Shown: piece by piece, positions 1 through 9,675 of the stretch
Numbering within the stretch: position 1 is the first letter of the stretch
Layout of the letters: every line of letters starts with the position of its first letter
Source of the DNA: Rhodoferax sp. TH121
Lineage (GTDB): Bacteria > Pseudomonadota > Gammaproteobacteria > Burkholderiales > Burkholderiaceae_C
Length of the DNA: 64,000 bases
Direction: 5' to 3'
NCBI RefSeq assembly: GCF_002251855.1
Contig: NZ_NOXW01000020.1
Location: 62,001-126,000, forward strand
Position numbers and translations under genes: made by a program
Notes under the pieces: generated by a model
The model's input: the letters and a program-made list of their open reading frames with translations, nothing else
Databases searched by the model: none
What the model was told of the DNA's origin: nothing

Positions 1-453
1 CACCCTGACTTTTCCAACCACATCCTGAGCTTGCTGCGCCTGTCAGGGGCCAATCCGTATCGGCTCAAGCTGGAGCTGACCGAAAGCCTGCTGCTGTCTG
101 ACTTTGATGAGGTCATTGTCAAGATGAGTGAGCTGCGTTCGATTGGTGTGGGCTTCTCGCTGGACGACTTTGGCACCGGCTACTCCAGCCTGGCCTACCT
201 CAAGCGCCTGCCGCTGGACCAGCTCAAGATTGACCAGTCCTTTGTGCGCGATGTGCTGACGGATCCCAACGACGCCGCCATTGCGCGCACCATCCTCAAC
301 CTGGCGCGCAGCCTGGACTTGGGGGTGGTGGCTGAGGGGGTAGAAACCGCGGGCCAGCGGGACTTCCTGCTGCGCAATGGTTGCAAGGCCTTCCAAGGCT
401 ACTTTTTTGGTCGCCCGGTGCCCGTTGAGCAATTGGAGCTGCCTGCGCCATGA
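1..453 (+). CDS. EAL-domain c-di-GMP phosphodiesterase (C-terminal part)
   Basis: The reading frame is already open at base 1, so only the last 150 residues are present. They are the C-terminal half of an EAL domain, which hydrolyses cyclic di-GMP. Visible conserved pieces are ELTESLLL, LDDFGTGYSS, LKIDQSFV, AEGVET and FQGYFFGRPVP, which carry metal- and substrate-binding residues of active EAL enzymes. The upstream part, which may hold sensor and GGDEF domains, lies outside the window. The stop codon overlaps the ATG of the next gene (ATGA), so the two are probably translated together. The last 70 residues are very similar to the end of the next protein, which suggests a tandem duplication. 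Confidence 0.9.
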   Translation, partial: HPDFSNHILSLLRLSGANPYRLKLELTESLLLSDFDEVIVKMSELRSIGVGFSLDDFGTGYSSLAYLKRLPLDQLKIDQSFVRDVLTDPNDAAIARTILNLARSLDLGVVAEGVETAGQRDFLLRNGCKAFQGYFFGRPVPVEQLELPAP

Positions 454-3404
454 GCGAGGGATTGGACTGGGAGAAACGCTCGGCAGCGGAGTGTGCGCAG
501 GAGATTGCACGGTTGCGGGAAGCGTTGACATCGGTAGAGTCCGGCGCACGGCGCCAGTACGACATGCTCAATGCCCTGTTTGTGCACAGCCCGGCCGCCA
601 TCTCCCTGTCCCGTTACAGCGATGGCTGTTTTGTGGATGTGAACGCCCATTGGGAGGCGTTGACAGGCTACAGCTGGGCCGATGCCGTAGGGAAAACTGC
701 GCTTGAGCTGGGTTTTTGGCCTGATGCCGAAGCCCGGGATGCTGCATTTGTTCGCGCAGCGGGGCAGGACGGAAGCCACCACGTCGAGATGCCGTTCACC
801 ACGCGCGGTGGACGTCAGGTCTTGTTTCGCGTGGAAGGTACCCGCCTTCAATTGGCGGGGGAGTTGCATATCGTGGTCTACCTGCACGACATCACCCAGC
901 AGCGCCAAGCCGAGGCGGCGGTGCAGGTGAGTGAAGAGGCATTGCAGCAGGCCAACCGCGAGTTGCGCAGGCAACTGGAGTTGTTTGAGCTGACCGAACG
1001 ACTGGCTCGGGTGGGGCACTGGACGGTGCCGCAGGGGGCCGGGCGCTCGATCTGGTCCAAGGGGCTGTATGCGCTGGGCGATATGCCCTGGCAACCTGAC
1101 GTGAGCTTCGAGACCGCGCGCCAGTACATCCATCCGGACGACATGCCCGCCTTTTTGCGGGCACGCGAGCGCATGGATGGCAGCGAGCTGGAGTACCGCT
1201 GGCTGAACCGTGGCGGGCGTGTGCAATGGCTGCGCACCCGCATGCGCCGACAGCAACACGACGATGGCTCCTATGTGGACTACGGCGTGGTGCAGGATTT
1301 TTCTGAAGAAAAACGTGCCAAGGAAGCCTTGCAGGAGCGGCTGGAGATGATCCAGCGCCTTACCAGCCGGCTGCCCGAGATGGTGTTCCAATTTGTGCGC
1401 CACGGCCCTAGCCGCGGAGAGTTCACCTTTGTCAGTGACGCCTGTGAGACGCTGTTTGGCATTAGCGCCCAGGCCGCAAAGACTGACCCCAACTCGGTGT
1501 TCCGGTGTGTCCATCCGGACGATTTGCCTGCCATGGTGGTTTCCATGAACGACACGGCCGAGCATGGCGCCACCTGGGCCCATGAGTTCCGGGTCTGCCA
1601 CCCTGACGGTTCCGTGCGTTCGCTGTTTGGAAAGGCCATCACGATTTGGGAGCCCTCGGGCCACCATATCGCCTATGGTTCGGTGACCGACATCACCGCC
1701 ATCAAGGCTTCGCAGGCCACCTTGACGGAGAGTGAGGCCCGTTTTCGCGCCCTGACCGAGTTGTCATCCGACTGGTATTGGGAGCAGGATGCGGAGTTTC
1801 GCTTTGTCCGGTTTGCGGGAAATCTGGCTGGCAAATCACAGGCCTACCGCATGGGCAAGACCCGCTGGGAGCTGGGCGCCCTGAATATGAATGCGGCGGA
1901 CTGGGAGTCGCATCGTCAGATGCTTTTGGCCCATCAGATTTTCCGCGAGCTGGAGTTGTGTGACACGGACCACCAAGGTCAGCCGTATTGGGTTTCGGTC
2001 AGTGGCGCCCCCTTCTTCGATGCCCAAGGCCAGTTCTGCGGTTATCGGGGAGTCGGACGCGATATCACAGCACGCAAACTGGCCGAGGAAAAGATCGAAC
2101 GCCTGGCGTTTTACGATGTGCTGACCGGCCTGCCCAACCGCCGTCTGCTGATCGATCGACTCCAGCAGGTGCTGGCGCTGGCTGCGCGCGATGGTCACCA
2201 CGGAGCACTGCTTTTTATTGACCTGGACAACTTCAAGGACCTCAATGACACGCGTGGGCACGACGTCGGTGACCTGCTCTTGCAAGAGGTCGCTCACCGC
2301 CTGTTGGCCTGCGTGCGTGGCGCTGACACCGTGGCGCGTCTGGGAGGCGATGAATTCGTGGTGATGTTGCACAGTCTGGACACGGACCCTGCCCGTGCCA
2401 GCACCCATGTGGAGCTGGTCGGAAAGAAAATCATCGGCAGTCTGAACCAAACCTACATGTTGGGGGCGGCCGAGCACCACAGCACGCCCAGCATTGGAAT
2501 CACCTTGTTCGCGCAACAGCACCAGACGGTGGATGAGTTGCTCAAGCAGGCCGATCTGGCGCTGTACGAGGCTAAGGCAGCGGGCCGCAATACCATGCGC
2601 TTTTTCGATCCGGCCATGCAAGCGCTGGTGGCACAGCGGACTGCATTGGAGCTGGATTTGCGCCACGGTCTGCAGCGCCAGGAGCTGGTGGTGTACTACC
2701 AGCCTGTGGTGGACGCTGCGCGCTGCATCGTGGGCGCCGAAGCGTTGGTGCGCTGGCAGCATCCGCAGCGCGGTCTGGTGTCACCCCTGGAGTTCATTCC
2801 GGTGGCGGAGCAGACGGGGCTCATCATCCCACTGGGTGCTTGGGTGCTGGAAATGGCCTGTCGGCAACTGGCCCAATGGGCTGGACAGGTGGAAACCGAG
2901 GCGCTGACGGTGGCGGTGAATGTGAGTGCACGCCAATTCCGCCACCCCGACTTTGCCCAGCAGGTGCTGGACTTGCTGTACAAAACCGGGGCCAACCCCC
3001 AGCGCTTGAAGCTGGAGCTGACCGAAAGTCTTTTGCTGAGCGACACGCAGGATGCGACACTCAAAATGTCGGCACTGCAGGCTGCCGGTGTGGGCTTCGC
3101 GCTGGACGACTTTGGCACCGGCTACTCCTCGCTGTCTTACCTCAAGCTTTTGCCCTTGCAGCAGCTCAAGATCGACCAGTCTTTTGTGCGCGATGTGCTC
3201 ACCGATCCCAACGACGCTGCCATCGCACGCACCGTGCTGGCGTTGGGCAAGAGCTTGGGTTTCAGCGTGGTGGCCGAGGGGGTGGAGACAGAAGGGCAGC
3301 GAGATTTCCTGTTGGTCAACGGCTGCACCCTGTTCCAGGGCTATTTGTTTGGTCGCCCGGTCCCTGTGCAGCAATTGCTGCTATCGCCCGGGACGGCAAT
3401 ATAG
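450..3404 (+). CDS. PAS sensor protein with GGDEF and EAL domains
   Basis: A 984-residue signalling protein that should make and/or break down cyclic di-GMP. Order: short coiled-coil start, about four PAS/PAC sensor repeats (roughly residues 45-160, 180-290, 300-415, 425-540), GGDEF domain (about 545-715) and EAL domain (about 730-975). The GGDEF motif near residue 632 is intact and is preceded by RGAD, the inhibitory I-site spacing (RxxD five residues upstream). The EAL domain has EALVRW, NVSARQF, ELTES, LDDFGTG, KIDQSF and AEGVE, so both activities look possible. No transmembrane segment or signal peptide is evident, so it is probably a cytosolic sensor. ATG overlaps the stop of the preceding EAL gene. 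The ligand of the PAS domains cannot be told from sequence. Confidence 0.93.
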   Translation: MSEGLDWEKRSAAECAQEIARLREALTSVESGARRQYDMLNALFVHSPAAISLSRYSDGCFVDVNAHWEALTGYSWADAVGKTALELGFWPDAEARDAAFVRAAGQDGSHHVEMPFTTRGGRQVLFRVEGTRLQLAGELHIVVYLHDITQQRQAEAAVQVSEEALQQANRELRRQLELFELTERLARVGHWTVPQGAGRSIWSKGLYALGDMPWQPDVSFETARQYIHPDDMPAFLRARERMDGSELEYRWLNRGGRVQWLRTRMRRQQHDDGSYVDYGVVQDFSEEKRAKEALQERLEMIQRLTSRLPEMVFQFVRHGPSRGEFTFVSDACETLFGISAQAAKTDPNSVFRCVHPDDLPAMVVSMNDTAEHGATWAHEFRVCHPDGSVRSLFGKAITIWEPSGHHIAYGSVTDITAIKASQATLTESEARFRALTELSSDWYWEQDAEFRFVRFAGNLAGKSQAYRMGKTRWELGALNMNAADWESHRQMLLAHQIFRELELCDTDHQGQPYWVSVSGAPFFDAQGQFCGYRGVGRDITARKLAEEKIERLAFYDVLTGLPNRRLLIDRLQQVLALAARDGHHGALLFIDLDNFKDLNDTRGHDVGDLLLQEVAHRLLACVRGADTVARLGGDEFVVMLHSLDTDPARASTHVELVGKKIIGSLNQTYMLGAAEHHSTPSIGITLFAQQHQTVDELLKQADLALYEAKAAGRNTMRFFDPAMQALVAQRTALELDLRHGLQRQELVVYYQPVVDAARCIVGAEALVRWQHPQRGLVSPLEFIPVAEQTGLIIPLGAWVLEMACRQLAQWAGQVETEALTVAVNVSARQFRHPDFAQQVLDLLYKTGANPQRLKLELTESLLLSDTQDATLKMSALQAAGVGFALDDFGTGYSSLSYLKLLPLQQLKIDQSFVRDVLTDPNDAAIARTVLALGKSLGFSVVAEGVETEGQRDFLLVNGCTLFQGYLFGRPVPVQQLLLSPGTAI

Positions 3405-3425
3405 CCGTCCTGGTGGGAGAGTCGA

Positions 3426-4328
3426 TTACAGCAGGGCGTCGCCCACGGAACCATCGTCGCCTGTTGTCGCTTCGTCAGGGGCTGCCGCGGCTTGGCGCAA
3501 GGCTGCTTTCTCACCTGCCGGCGCAAACTTGCTGTACTTGCTCAGCAGACCCACCAACTGGCCATAGACGCGGGGTGTACCAGCCAGCATTTCCTGTTGG
3601 TCCAGAAACTCGGCTTCACCCGTAAAGTTGCCCACCAGGCCACCGGCCTCGGTCACCAGCAGCGAGCCGGCGGCCACATCCCAGGGTTGCAGGCCCAATT
3701 CGAAAAAGCCTTCGGTGTAGCCGGCGGCCACGTAAGCCAAGTCGAGTGCGGCGGCACCAGGGCGGCGCAGACCAGCAGTGCGTTGCATGACATCACCCAT
3801 CATCTTCAGGTACTGGTTGAAGTTGTCGCCCTGGCGGAACGGGAAGCCGGTAGAAATCAGCGACTCCTTGAGTTGCGTGCGCTTGGAGACGCGGATGCGC
3901 CGGTCATTCAGGTAGGCACCGCGGCCCTTGGTCGCAGTAAACAGGTCGTTGCGTGTGGGGTCGTAGACCACCGCTTGCTCCACCTTGCCACGCACGGCCA
4001 AGGCGATGCTCACGCAGTACACGGGCAGGCCGTGGATGAAGTTGGTGGTGCCGTCCAGCGGATCGATGATCCAGACAAATTCGGAGTCTTTGGCGCCATG
4101 TTCCTTGCCAGATTCTTCGGCCCAGATGCCGTGGCCGGGGTAGGCCGTCAGCAGGGTTTCAATGATCGCTTGTTCTGCAGCCTGGTCCACTTCGGTCACG
4201 AAGTCATTGGCCTTCTTTTGGGAAACCCGTACGGATTCAATGTCCAGCGCAGCGCGGTTGATGATATTGCCGGCAGTGCGGGCGGCCTTGACGGCCACGT
4301 TGACCATGGGATGCAGATTGAGCGTCAT
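3426..4328 (-). CDS. suhB: Inositol-1-monophosphatase family protein
   Basis: 300 residues of the Mg-dependent inositol monophosphatase/SuhB family. In E. coli SuhB also works as a component of the rRNA antitermination complex. Metal-binding motifs are clear: WAEES (E71, E72), [12 protein letters not shown] (D89, D92) and [15 protein letters not shown] starting at W216. The start chosen gives [10 protein letters not shown], matching the usual beginning of the family; an open frame continues upstream but reads into the trmJ promoter region. It is divergent from trmJ and convergent with the PAS-GGDEF-EAL gene. The C-terminal tail of about 35 residues, rich in Ala, looks variable. Confidence 0.93.
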   Translation of the reverse strand: MTLNLHPMVNVAVKAARTAGNIINRAALDIESVRVSQKKANDFVTEVDQAAEQAIIETLLTAYPGHGIWAEESGKEHGAKDSEFVWIIDPLDGTTNFIHGLPVYCVSIALAVRGKVEQAVVYDPTRNDLFTATKGRGAYLNDRRIRVSKRTQLKESLISTGFPFRQGDNFNQYLKMMGDVMQRTAGLRRPGAAALDLAYVAAGYTEGFFELGLQPWDVAAGSLLVTEAGGLVGNFTGEAEFLDQQEMLAGTPRVYGQLVGLLSKYSKFAPAGEKAALRQAAAAPDEATTGDDGSVGDALL

Positions 4329-4457
4329 AGATTGTGGGGGGAAGAACTGGAGGACCGGCTGGCGATGCAGGCGGCGACAATAGGCGTATTTTAACGGCAG
4401 GGCATGGGTTGCGCACCCTAAGACCCTAAAAACGCCCTTCCTCCCGATTCCAGCTGT

Positions 4458-5288
4458 ATGTACACCCGTTTCATTCTGATCAACACCAGCCACGCCGGCA
4501 ATGTGGGCGCTGCCGCTCGCGCCATGAAGACCATGGGGTTTGACGACTTGGTGCTGGTAGCGCCGCGCTGGGCCAATGTGCTGCGCCGCGAGGAAACCAT
4601 CCAGCGTGCCAGTGGGGCGCTGGATGTGTTGGCCAAGTGCCGCATCGTCGACACGCTGGACGAGGCGCTGGACGGCATCAGCCACCTGTGCGCCACCGCC
4701 ATGACGCCGCGCGACTTTGGACCGCCCACGCGCACACCGCGTGAGCACTTCGATTTGCTATCAAAAGGGGAGCTGCTTGCGCAGATTCCCAAAGGGCTAG
4801 AGGGTGATTTGACCCCAAATGCTGCTCCAGCGGGGGTGGGGTTCCTGTTCGGCTCCGAACGCTTTGGCATGCGCAATGAGGATGTGTACCGTTGCCATGT
4901 CTGCCTCTCCATTCCCAGCAACCCCCAGTTTGGCTCGCTCAATATCGGCGCCGCGCTACAGGTGATTGCCTACGAGTGGCGGCTGGCGCTGGGTGGATTC
5001 GGGGTGGAGATGGCCACCGCGCCCAGTGCGCTGGCGGACGCTGCCCAGGTCAGCGGCATGCTCACGCACATCGAGCAATCTTTGGTAGCGCTGGGCTTTC
5101 TGGACCCGGCTGCCCCCAAAAAACTTATGCCGCGCCTCAATGGCCTGTTCAACCGCGCCCAGGTCACCCAGGAAGAGATCCACATTCTGCGCGGCATTGC
5201 CAAGGCCATCCTCCAACAAAGCGCCCAAGCACCTGGCAGGGGTGCGGATTTGGTGGCGATAGACGGCGATATTGCGCCAAAAGGATAG
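4458..5288 (+). CDS. trmJ: tRNA (cytidine/uridine-2'-O-)-methyltransferase TrmJ
   Basis: 276 residues, SPOUT (SpoU/TrmH) family enzyme that methylates the ribose of nucleotide 32 in the tRNA anticodon loop using SAM. The N-terminus with [16 protein letters not shown] and the later [11 protein letters not shown] and [13 protein letters not shown] segments are the three conserved SPOUT blocks that form the trefoil knot. Between blocks one and two, residues about 100-120 come from a copy of the 48-base dispersed repeat (4757-4804), adding a loop just before [11 protein letters not shown]. Divergent from suhB and followed after 10 bases by cysE, an order I recall from other Burkholderiales. Confidence 0.93.
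   Translation: MYTRFILINTSHAGNVGAAARAMKTMGFDDLVLVAPRWANVLRREETIQRASGALDVLAKCRIVDTLDEALDGISHLCATAMTPRDFGPPTRTPREHFDLLSKGELLAQIPKGLEGDLTPNAAPAGVGFLFGSERFGMRNEDVYRCHVCLSIPSNPQFGSLNIGAALQVIAYEWRLALGGFGVEMATAPSALADAAQVSGMLTHIEQSLVALGFLDPAAPKKLMPRLNGLFNRAQVTQEEIHILRGIAKAILQQSAQAPGRGADLVAIDGDIAPKG
4757..4804 (+). repeat. 48-base dispersed repeat, copy A (inside trmJ)
   Basis: Matches the family consensus read as four blocks: head GCTATNNNNTTNNTAGC, TGCTYGCGCA, ten variable bases, GGGCTAGAGGC. This copy has GCTATCAAAAGGGGAGC, TGCTTGCGCA and GGGCTAGAGGG. It is in frame in trmJ, in sense orientation, and codes for a linker just before a conserved SPOUT block. Confidence 0.85.
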
Positions 5289-5298
5289 ACTTCTCGCC

Positions 5299-6072
5299 AT
5301 GTTTTCCCGTATCCGTTCTGACATCCAGTGCATCCTGGACCGTGATCCCGCCGCCCGTACGACGTGGGAGGTCATCACTTGCTACCCCGGCTTGCATGCC
5401 GTGGTGTTGCACCGGGCAGCGCATTGGTGCTGGACCCATGGCCTGAAATGGTTGGGGCGCTTTGTGTCGCACTTGGGCCGGTTTTTCACGGGTATCGAAA
5501 TCCATCCCGGCGCCAAGCTGGGGCAACGCGTCTTTTTTGACCACGCCATGGGCACCGTGGTGGGCGAGACTGCCGAGATTGGCGACGGTTGCACGATTTA
5601 TCAGGGCGTCACCTTGGGCGGCACCAGCCTCTACAAGGGCGCCAAGCGCCACCCCACGCTGGGCAAGGACGTGGTGGTCAGCGCCGGTGCCAAAGTGTTG
5701 GGCGGCTTTGAGGTGGGCGATGGCGCGAAGATTGGCAGCAATGCCGTGGTCATCAAGCCCGTACCTGCAGGCGCCACGGCCGTGGGCATTCCGGCGCGCA
5801 TCATTCCCAGCAAAGACGGCGTCAGCGCCGACGTGACCGGCACCGAACGCAAGTTCAGCGCCTATGGCATCACCCAGGACGACGATCCGGTGAGCCAGGC
5901 CCTGCGTGGCTTGGTGGATAGCGCCTCGGGCCAGGACCACCAGATTGCCATGCTGTGGAAGGCGGTGGAGCAACTCTCGGCCCGTCTGGCCGACAGCGAT
6001 TGCGTGCCCAAAGATGCGGCGCGCAAGGAGTGTTTCGAGGCGGAGAAACTCAATCAGCTGATTGGGAAATAA
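5299..6072 (+). CDS. cysE: Serine O-acetyltransferase
   Basis: 257 residues. Transfers acetyl from acetyl-CoA to L-serine, the first step of cysteine synthesis; cytosolic. The N-terminal helical part ([10 protein letters not shown], then [13 protein letters not shown]) is followed by left-handed beta-helix hexapeptide repeats from [11 protein letters not shown] to [10 protein letters not shown], with the catalytic FFDHAMG and GVTLGGT. About 70 further residues follow the beta-helix, longer than the minimal family length. The start at 5299 is preferred over an upstream in-frame codon because MFSRIRSDI is the family's usual N-terminus. It follows trmJ by 10 bases and is probably cotranscribed. 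Confidence 0.95.
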   Translation: MFSRIRSDIQCILDRDPAARTTWEVITCYPGLHAVVLHRAAHWCWTHGLKWLGRFVSHLGRFFTGIEIHPGAKLGQRVFFDHAMGTVVGETAEIGDGCTIYQGVTLGGTSLYKGAKRHPTLGKDVVVSAGAKVLGGFEVGDGAKIGSNAVVIKPVPAGATAVGIPARIIPSKDGVSADVTGTERKFSAYGITQDDDPVSQALRGLVDSASGQDHQIAMLWKAVEQLSARLADSDCVPKDAARKECFEAEKLNQLIGK

Positions 6073-6151
6073 AGCACAGCCCTGTGCCGCCTCCCCCTTG
6101 CAGGGCGCAACACCAGTGGCCCGGCGAAGCCGGTTCCTCGGTGTTTCTGGG

Positions 6152-6763
6152 TTAAGACACGCGCACCGGGCGCGCGGCGCTTTTGGGGCGGAAAGCCTTG
6201 CAGACCGTGTCCACGGTCTCCATGTAGGGCCCGCCAATCAGGTCCACGCAGTAAGGCACGGCAGCAAAGATGCCCGGCACGACCTGCTTACCCTCAGCAT
6301 CCTTCAGGCCTTCCAGTGTCTCGGCAATTGCCTTGGGCTGACCCGGCAGGTTGATGATGAGTGTCTGGTCCCGAATCACTGCCACTTGGCGCGACAGGAT
6401 GGCGGTGGGCACAAAGTGCAGGCTGATGGCGCGCATTTGTTCGCCAAACCCGGGCATTTCCTTGTGGGCTACAGCCAGCGTGGCCTCGGGTGTCACGTCG
6501 CGCAGGGCGGGGCCCGTGCCGCCAGTGGTGAGCACCAAGGCGCACTTTGCATCGGCCAGTGCGATCAGTGTCTCCTCAATGGCCGTCTGCTCGTCCGCAA
6601 TCAGGCGGGCTTCAAACTGAATGGGGTTGTGCAGCGCACGACTGAGCCAGTCCTGCAGGGCCGGTAGGCCCTTGTCCTCGTAGACGCCGCTGGACGCGCG
6701 GTCGCTGATGGAAACTATTCCAATTTTGACCGGCTCACATGGGGCTTTCATCGGCTCGCTCAC
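6152..6763 (-). CDS. mogA: Molybdopterin adenylyltransferase
   Basis: 203 residues of the MogA/MoaB family, which activates molybdopterin by adenylation before molybdenum insertion. Recognisable are KIGIVSISDRASSGVYEDKG at the N-terminus and the LVLTTGGTGPALRDVTPEAT motif that binds the cofactor. The product would supply molybdenum cofactor for enzymes such as the assimilatory nitrate reductase NasA in this window. Its ATG overlaps the stop codon of darP (ATGA), so the two form a translationally coupled pair. Confidence 0.93.
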   Translation of the reverse strand: MSEPMKAPCEPVKIGIVSISDRASSGVYEDKGLPALQDWLSRALHNPIQFEARLIADEQTAIEETLIALADAKCALVLTTGGTGPALRDVTPEATLAVAHKEMPGFGEQMRAISLHFVPTAILSRQVAVIRDQTLIINLPGQPKAIAETLEGLKDAEGKQVVPGIFAAVPYCVDLIGGPYMETVDTVCKAFRPKSAARPVRVS

Positions 6764-7422
6764 GCTTCGTCCCCGTCGTAGCCGTCCTCGTCGTCGGAGG
6801 TGTCCGCGGAAGGGCCATCCTGGCGGGCCTGCAAGACCTCACGCACCAGTTGGAAGATGTCGCGGTAGGCGCGGCCGTGGCGCAGGGCTTCACCCGGTTT
6901 TTCGGGCTTGGCGTCCTTTCGGGCCTGGCGCACCAAGGCACGCAGGTTCTGGCTGTCGGTGTCGGGGCTGAGGTTGAGCCATTGCCCTACGGCATCGTCA
7001 TCGGCTATCAGGCGGTCGCGCCATTGTTCGGCCTGGTGCAACACCAGGGTTTCCTTGGCCGATGGCATGTGCTGCTCTTCGAGCGCGGCGCGGATTTCGT
7101 CCCATTTGGCGCGCTCCAGCTTGCGCATCAACTTGCCGATGAATTGCATCTGGCGGCGTTTGCCTTCGAAGTTGGTGATGCGTTTGGCTTCCGCCACGCC
7201 TTCCACCAGTTTGTCGGGCAGGTCCAACTTGGTCATGAGTTCGGCGCGCAACGTCAGCAGGTCTTCGCCGAGCTTTTGCAGCGCGTCGCTTTCCTTTTTG
7301 AGATCGGTGCGGGTCGGCTCATCCGTGCCCTTGAGTTCGCGCTTGTACTCCAAGTCCAGTGCGCTGCCTTCGGCGACGAACTGGCCCTTGACGTAATAGC
7401 CCTTTTTTAGTTTGCGTGACAT
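6760..7422 (-). CDS. darP: Ribosome-associated protein DarP (YjgA)
   Basis: 220 residues, DUF615/YjgA family, which in E. coli associates with late 50S ribosomal precursors. The charged, helical sequence with KKGYYVKGQFVAEGSALD, ITNFEGKRRQMQFIGKLMR and LRALVRQARKDA is typical. The start is the ATG at 7422 (MSRKLKKG); a TTG six bases upstream is less likely. It is divergent from pmbA with only 23 bases between the two start codons, a neighbour pair kept in many proteobacteria, so the promoters must overlap or lie within the coding sequences. Confidence 0.93.
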   Translation of the reverse strand: MSRKLKKGYYVKGQFVAEGSALDLEYKRELKGTDEPTRTDLKKESDALQKLGEDLLTLRAELMTKLDLPDKLVEGVAEAKRITNFEGKRRQMQFIGKLMRKLERAKWDEIRAALEEQHMPSAKETLVLHQAEQWRDRLIADDDAVGQWLNLSPDTDSQNLRALVRQARKDAKPEKPGEALRHGRAYRDIFQLVREVLQARQDGPSADTSDDEDGYDGDEA

Positions 7423-7445
7423 AGCCAAGTATCATAGCCGTCGCC

Positions 7446-8867
7446 ATGAAGAAACCCACCTCTGCCTCTGGGCGCACCTCCCCATCTTCCGTTTCCCCAG
7501 CCAAACCCGCTGACAGCGGCTTTGCCTATACGCGTGAATTTTTTGAATCGCGCGTCGATACCGCCCTGGCCCAAGCCAAGAAACTGGGTGCAACGGATGC
7601 CGGTGCCGAAGTGTCCGAGGGGTGTGGGTTGAGCGTGTCGGTGCGCAATGGCGAGCTGGAAAACGTGGAACGCAACCGCGACAAGTCACTGGGCGTGACC
7701 GTCTATGTGGGCAACCGCCGGGGCAATGCCAGTACCTCCGATTTTTCGGATGCCGCCATCGCACAAACCGTGCGTGCAGCCTTTGACATTGCGCGTTTCA
7801 CGGCCGAAGACCCCTTTGCCAGCTTGCCCGATGCCGATGACATCGTCTCTGCGGCAGACCGCAACCGCGACTTGGATCTGTTCCATCCGTGGGCCATCCA
7901 CAGTGAAGAGGCTGCCCGGCTTGCGCTGGAATGTGAGGCTGCTGCCTTGGGCGTGAGCAAGCGCATTACCAACAGTGAGGGGGCTGCCGTATCCGCCCAG
8001 CAATCCCATTTTTTCAGCGCCCACACGCGCGGTTTTCGTGGGGGCTATGCGTCTTCGCGCCATTCGCTGTCGGTCTCGCCGATTGCGGGCAAGGGCAGGG
8101 ACATGCAGCGTGATGCTTGGTACAGCTCCATGCGCTCGGCGGACGAACTCGCTTCGCCGCAGGCGGTAGGTCGGTATGCGGCTGAACGTGCGCTGAGTCG
8201 TCTCAAGGCACGCAAAATTGCCACTGTGGAGTGTCCGGTGCTGTTTGAATCCCCCCTCGCTGCAGGTTTGCTGGGGGCTTTCGTGCAGGCGGTGAGTGGC
8301 GGTGCGCTGTACCGTAAGAGTACTTTTTTGCTGGACTCTCTGGGCAAGCAGGTCTTGCCCAAACATATCGACATTCAGGAAGACCCCTTTGTGCCACGCG
8401 GCAAGGGCAGTTCGCCATTCGACGACGAAGGCGTGCGGGTGCAGGCCCGCAAGGTGGTGGAGTCCGGCCGTGTGCAGGGTTACTTCCTGAGCAGCTATTC
8501 GGCCCGCAAGCTGGGCATGAAGACCACCGGCAATTCGGGTGGTTCGCACAACCTGACCTTCACCTCGCGCCTGACCAAAGCGGGTGATGATCTGGATGCC
8601 ATGCTGGAGAAGTTGGGTACTGGGCTGTTTGTCACGGAACTGATGGGGCAGGGCGTCAACTATGTGACGGGTGATTACTCGCGTGGTGCCAGTGGCTTCT
8701 GGGTGGAAAAGGGCCGCATTGCCTATCCTGTGCACGAGATCACCATTGCCGGCAATATGAAGGACATGCTCAAGGGCATTGAAGCCGTGGGTGCAGATAC
8801 GTACAACTACGGTGCCAAGACCGTGGGGTCGGTGTTGATCAACCGGATGAAGGTGGCGGGTAGCTAA
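7446..8867 (+). CDS. pmbA: Metalloprotease-related protein PmbA/TldE
   Basis: 473 residues of the TldD/PmbA family. With TldD it forms a protease complex that in E. coli processes microcin B17 precursor and degrades the CcdA antitoxin. PmbA (TldE) itself lacks the zinc-binding HExxxH of TldD, and no such motif is seen here. Typical stretches are VSVRNGELENVERNRDKSLG, VYVGNRRGNASTSDFS, GYFLSSYSARKLGMKTTGNS and FVTELMGQGVNYVTGDYSRG. The N-terminal 25 Ser/Pro-rich residues are likely a flexible tail. Divergent from darP. The partner tldD is not in the window. Confidence 0.93.
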   Translation: MKKPTSASGRTSPSSVSPAKPADSGFAYTREFFESRVDTALAQAKKLGATDAGAEVSEGCGLSVSVRNGELENVERNRDKSLGVTVYVGNRRGNASTSDFSDAAIAQTVRAAFDIARFTAEDPFASLPDADDIVSAADRNRDLDLFHPWAIHSEEAARLALECEAAALGVSKRITNSEGAAVSAQQSHFFSAHTRGFRGGYASSRHSLSVSPIAGKGRDMQRDAWYSSMRSADELASPQAVGRYAAERALSRLKARKIATVECPVLFESPLAAGLLGAFVQAVSGGALYRKSTFLLDSLGKQVLPKHIDIQEDPFVPRGKGSSPFDDEGVRVQARKVVESGRVQGYFLSSYSARKLGMKTTGNSGGSHNLTFTSRLTKAGDDLDAMLEKLGTGLFVTELMGQGVNYVTGDYSRGASGFWVEKGRIAYPVHEITIAGNMKDMLKGIEAVGADTYNYGAKTVGSVLINRMKVAGS

Positions 8868-8877
8868 AGGGGCACGG

Positions 8878-9675
8878 ATGTACCGGCATGTTTACGGAGT
8901 CGTGAGCCTGGTGGTGTGCTCTGCCAGTGCACTGGCGCAGACGCCAGCGCCAGCCGCCGCTCGCGTATTGCACCCGTGGCAAGCGCCCAGCCCAGCTGGC
9001 GCCGCAGAGGCTTACTTCACGAATCTGAAGTCGGGGGACCGCATTGAAACTCCGTTTTTGTTGAAGTTTGGCCTCTCGGGCGGCTGGGGCTTGGCGCCCA
9101 TCACCAAGCCATTGGGCGGTAAAAGTGGTCACCACCACTTGCTGGTGAACCGCGATTTGCCGCTGGATTTCAAGGCGGCCTTGCCCTTTAACGAGCAGTA
9201 CATTCACTTCGGCAAAGGCCAGATGGAGACCGTGCTCACCTTGGCACCCGGTACCTACACCTTGCGCATGCTGTTGGCGGATGACAAGCACCTCCCGCAC
9301 TTTGTCTATAGCAAGCCCCTGAAAGTCACCATCACCAAAAAGAACAGCACCGACCCCAAGGCGCTGGTGCGCAAGGGGATTGCGTTGATGGTGGCAGGAG
9401 CGGAACAGAAAGCGCCCTTCCGCGTGCAATTCCATGCCTCGGGCCTGAACGTGGCGCATGTCGTGCAGCAGGAAAAAGATACGGGCCACTTCAAGCTGAC
9501 AGTGACCAGCAAAGGTGGTTCCGTGGCCGAAATGGATTTTGTGGAAGGCCAGACCGAAACGTGGCTTGCGCCACCGGCCGGTGACTACACGCTGAAGCTG
9601 GAGTTTGTCGACAACCTGGACGCCAAGTTGGCCTTGGCCGAGCCGGTGACGACCGTGGTGCGCGTGCGGCCTTAG
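8878..9675 (+). CDS. Secreted DUF4399 protein with duplicated domain
   Basis: 265 residues with an N-terminal signal peptide (hydrophobic VYGVVSLVVCSASALAQ, probable cleavage after ALA). Two DUF4399 units follow: residues about 45-150, with the well conserved GHHHLLVN, LPFNEQYIHFGKGQMET and LAPGTYTLRMLLAD, and a more diverged copy at about 155-262 with LAPPAGDYTLKLEF. The function of the family is unknown; the His-rich GHHH segment could bind metal but this is only inference. It starts 10 bases after pmbA and its stop overlaps the convergent yqeY stop by four bases. Confidence 0.85.
   Translation: MYRHVYGVVSLVVCSASALAQTPAPAAARVLHPWQAPSPAGAAEAYFTNLKSGDRIETPFLLKFGLSGGWGLAPITKPLGGKSGHHHLLVNRDLPLDFKAALPFNEQYIHFGKGQMETVLTLAPGTYTLRMLLADDKHLPHFVYSKPLKVTITKKNSTDPKALVRKGIALMVAGAEQKAPFRVQFHASGLNVAHVVQQEKDTGHFKLTVTSKGGSVAEMDFVEGQTETWLAPPAGDYTLKLEFVDNLDAKLALAEPVTTVVRVRP

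Noticed and set aside
399..1667. Long minus-strand open frame of 422 codons opposite the PAS-GGDEF-EAL gene
   Set aside because: It lies antisense to a gene with clear domains, has no family features, and is explained by high GC codon bias.
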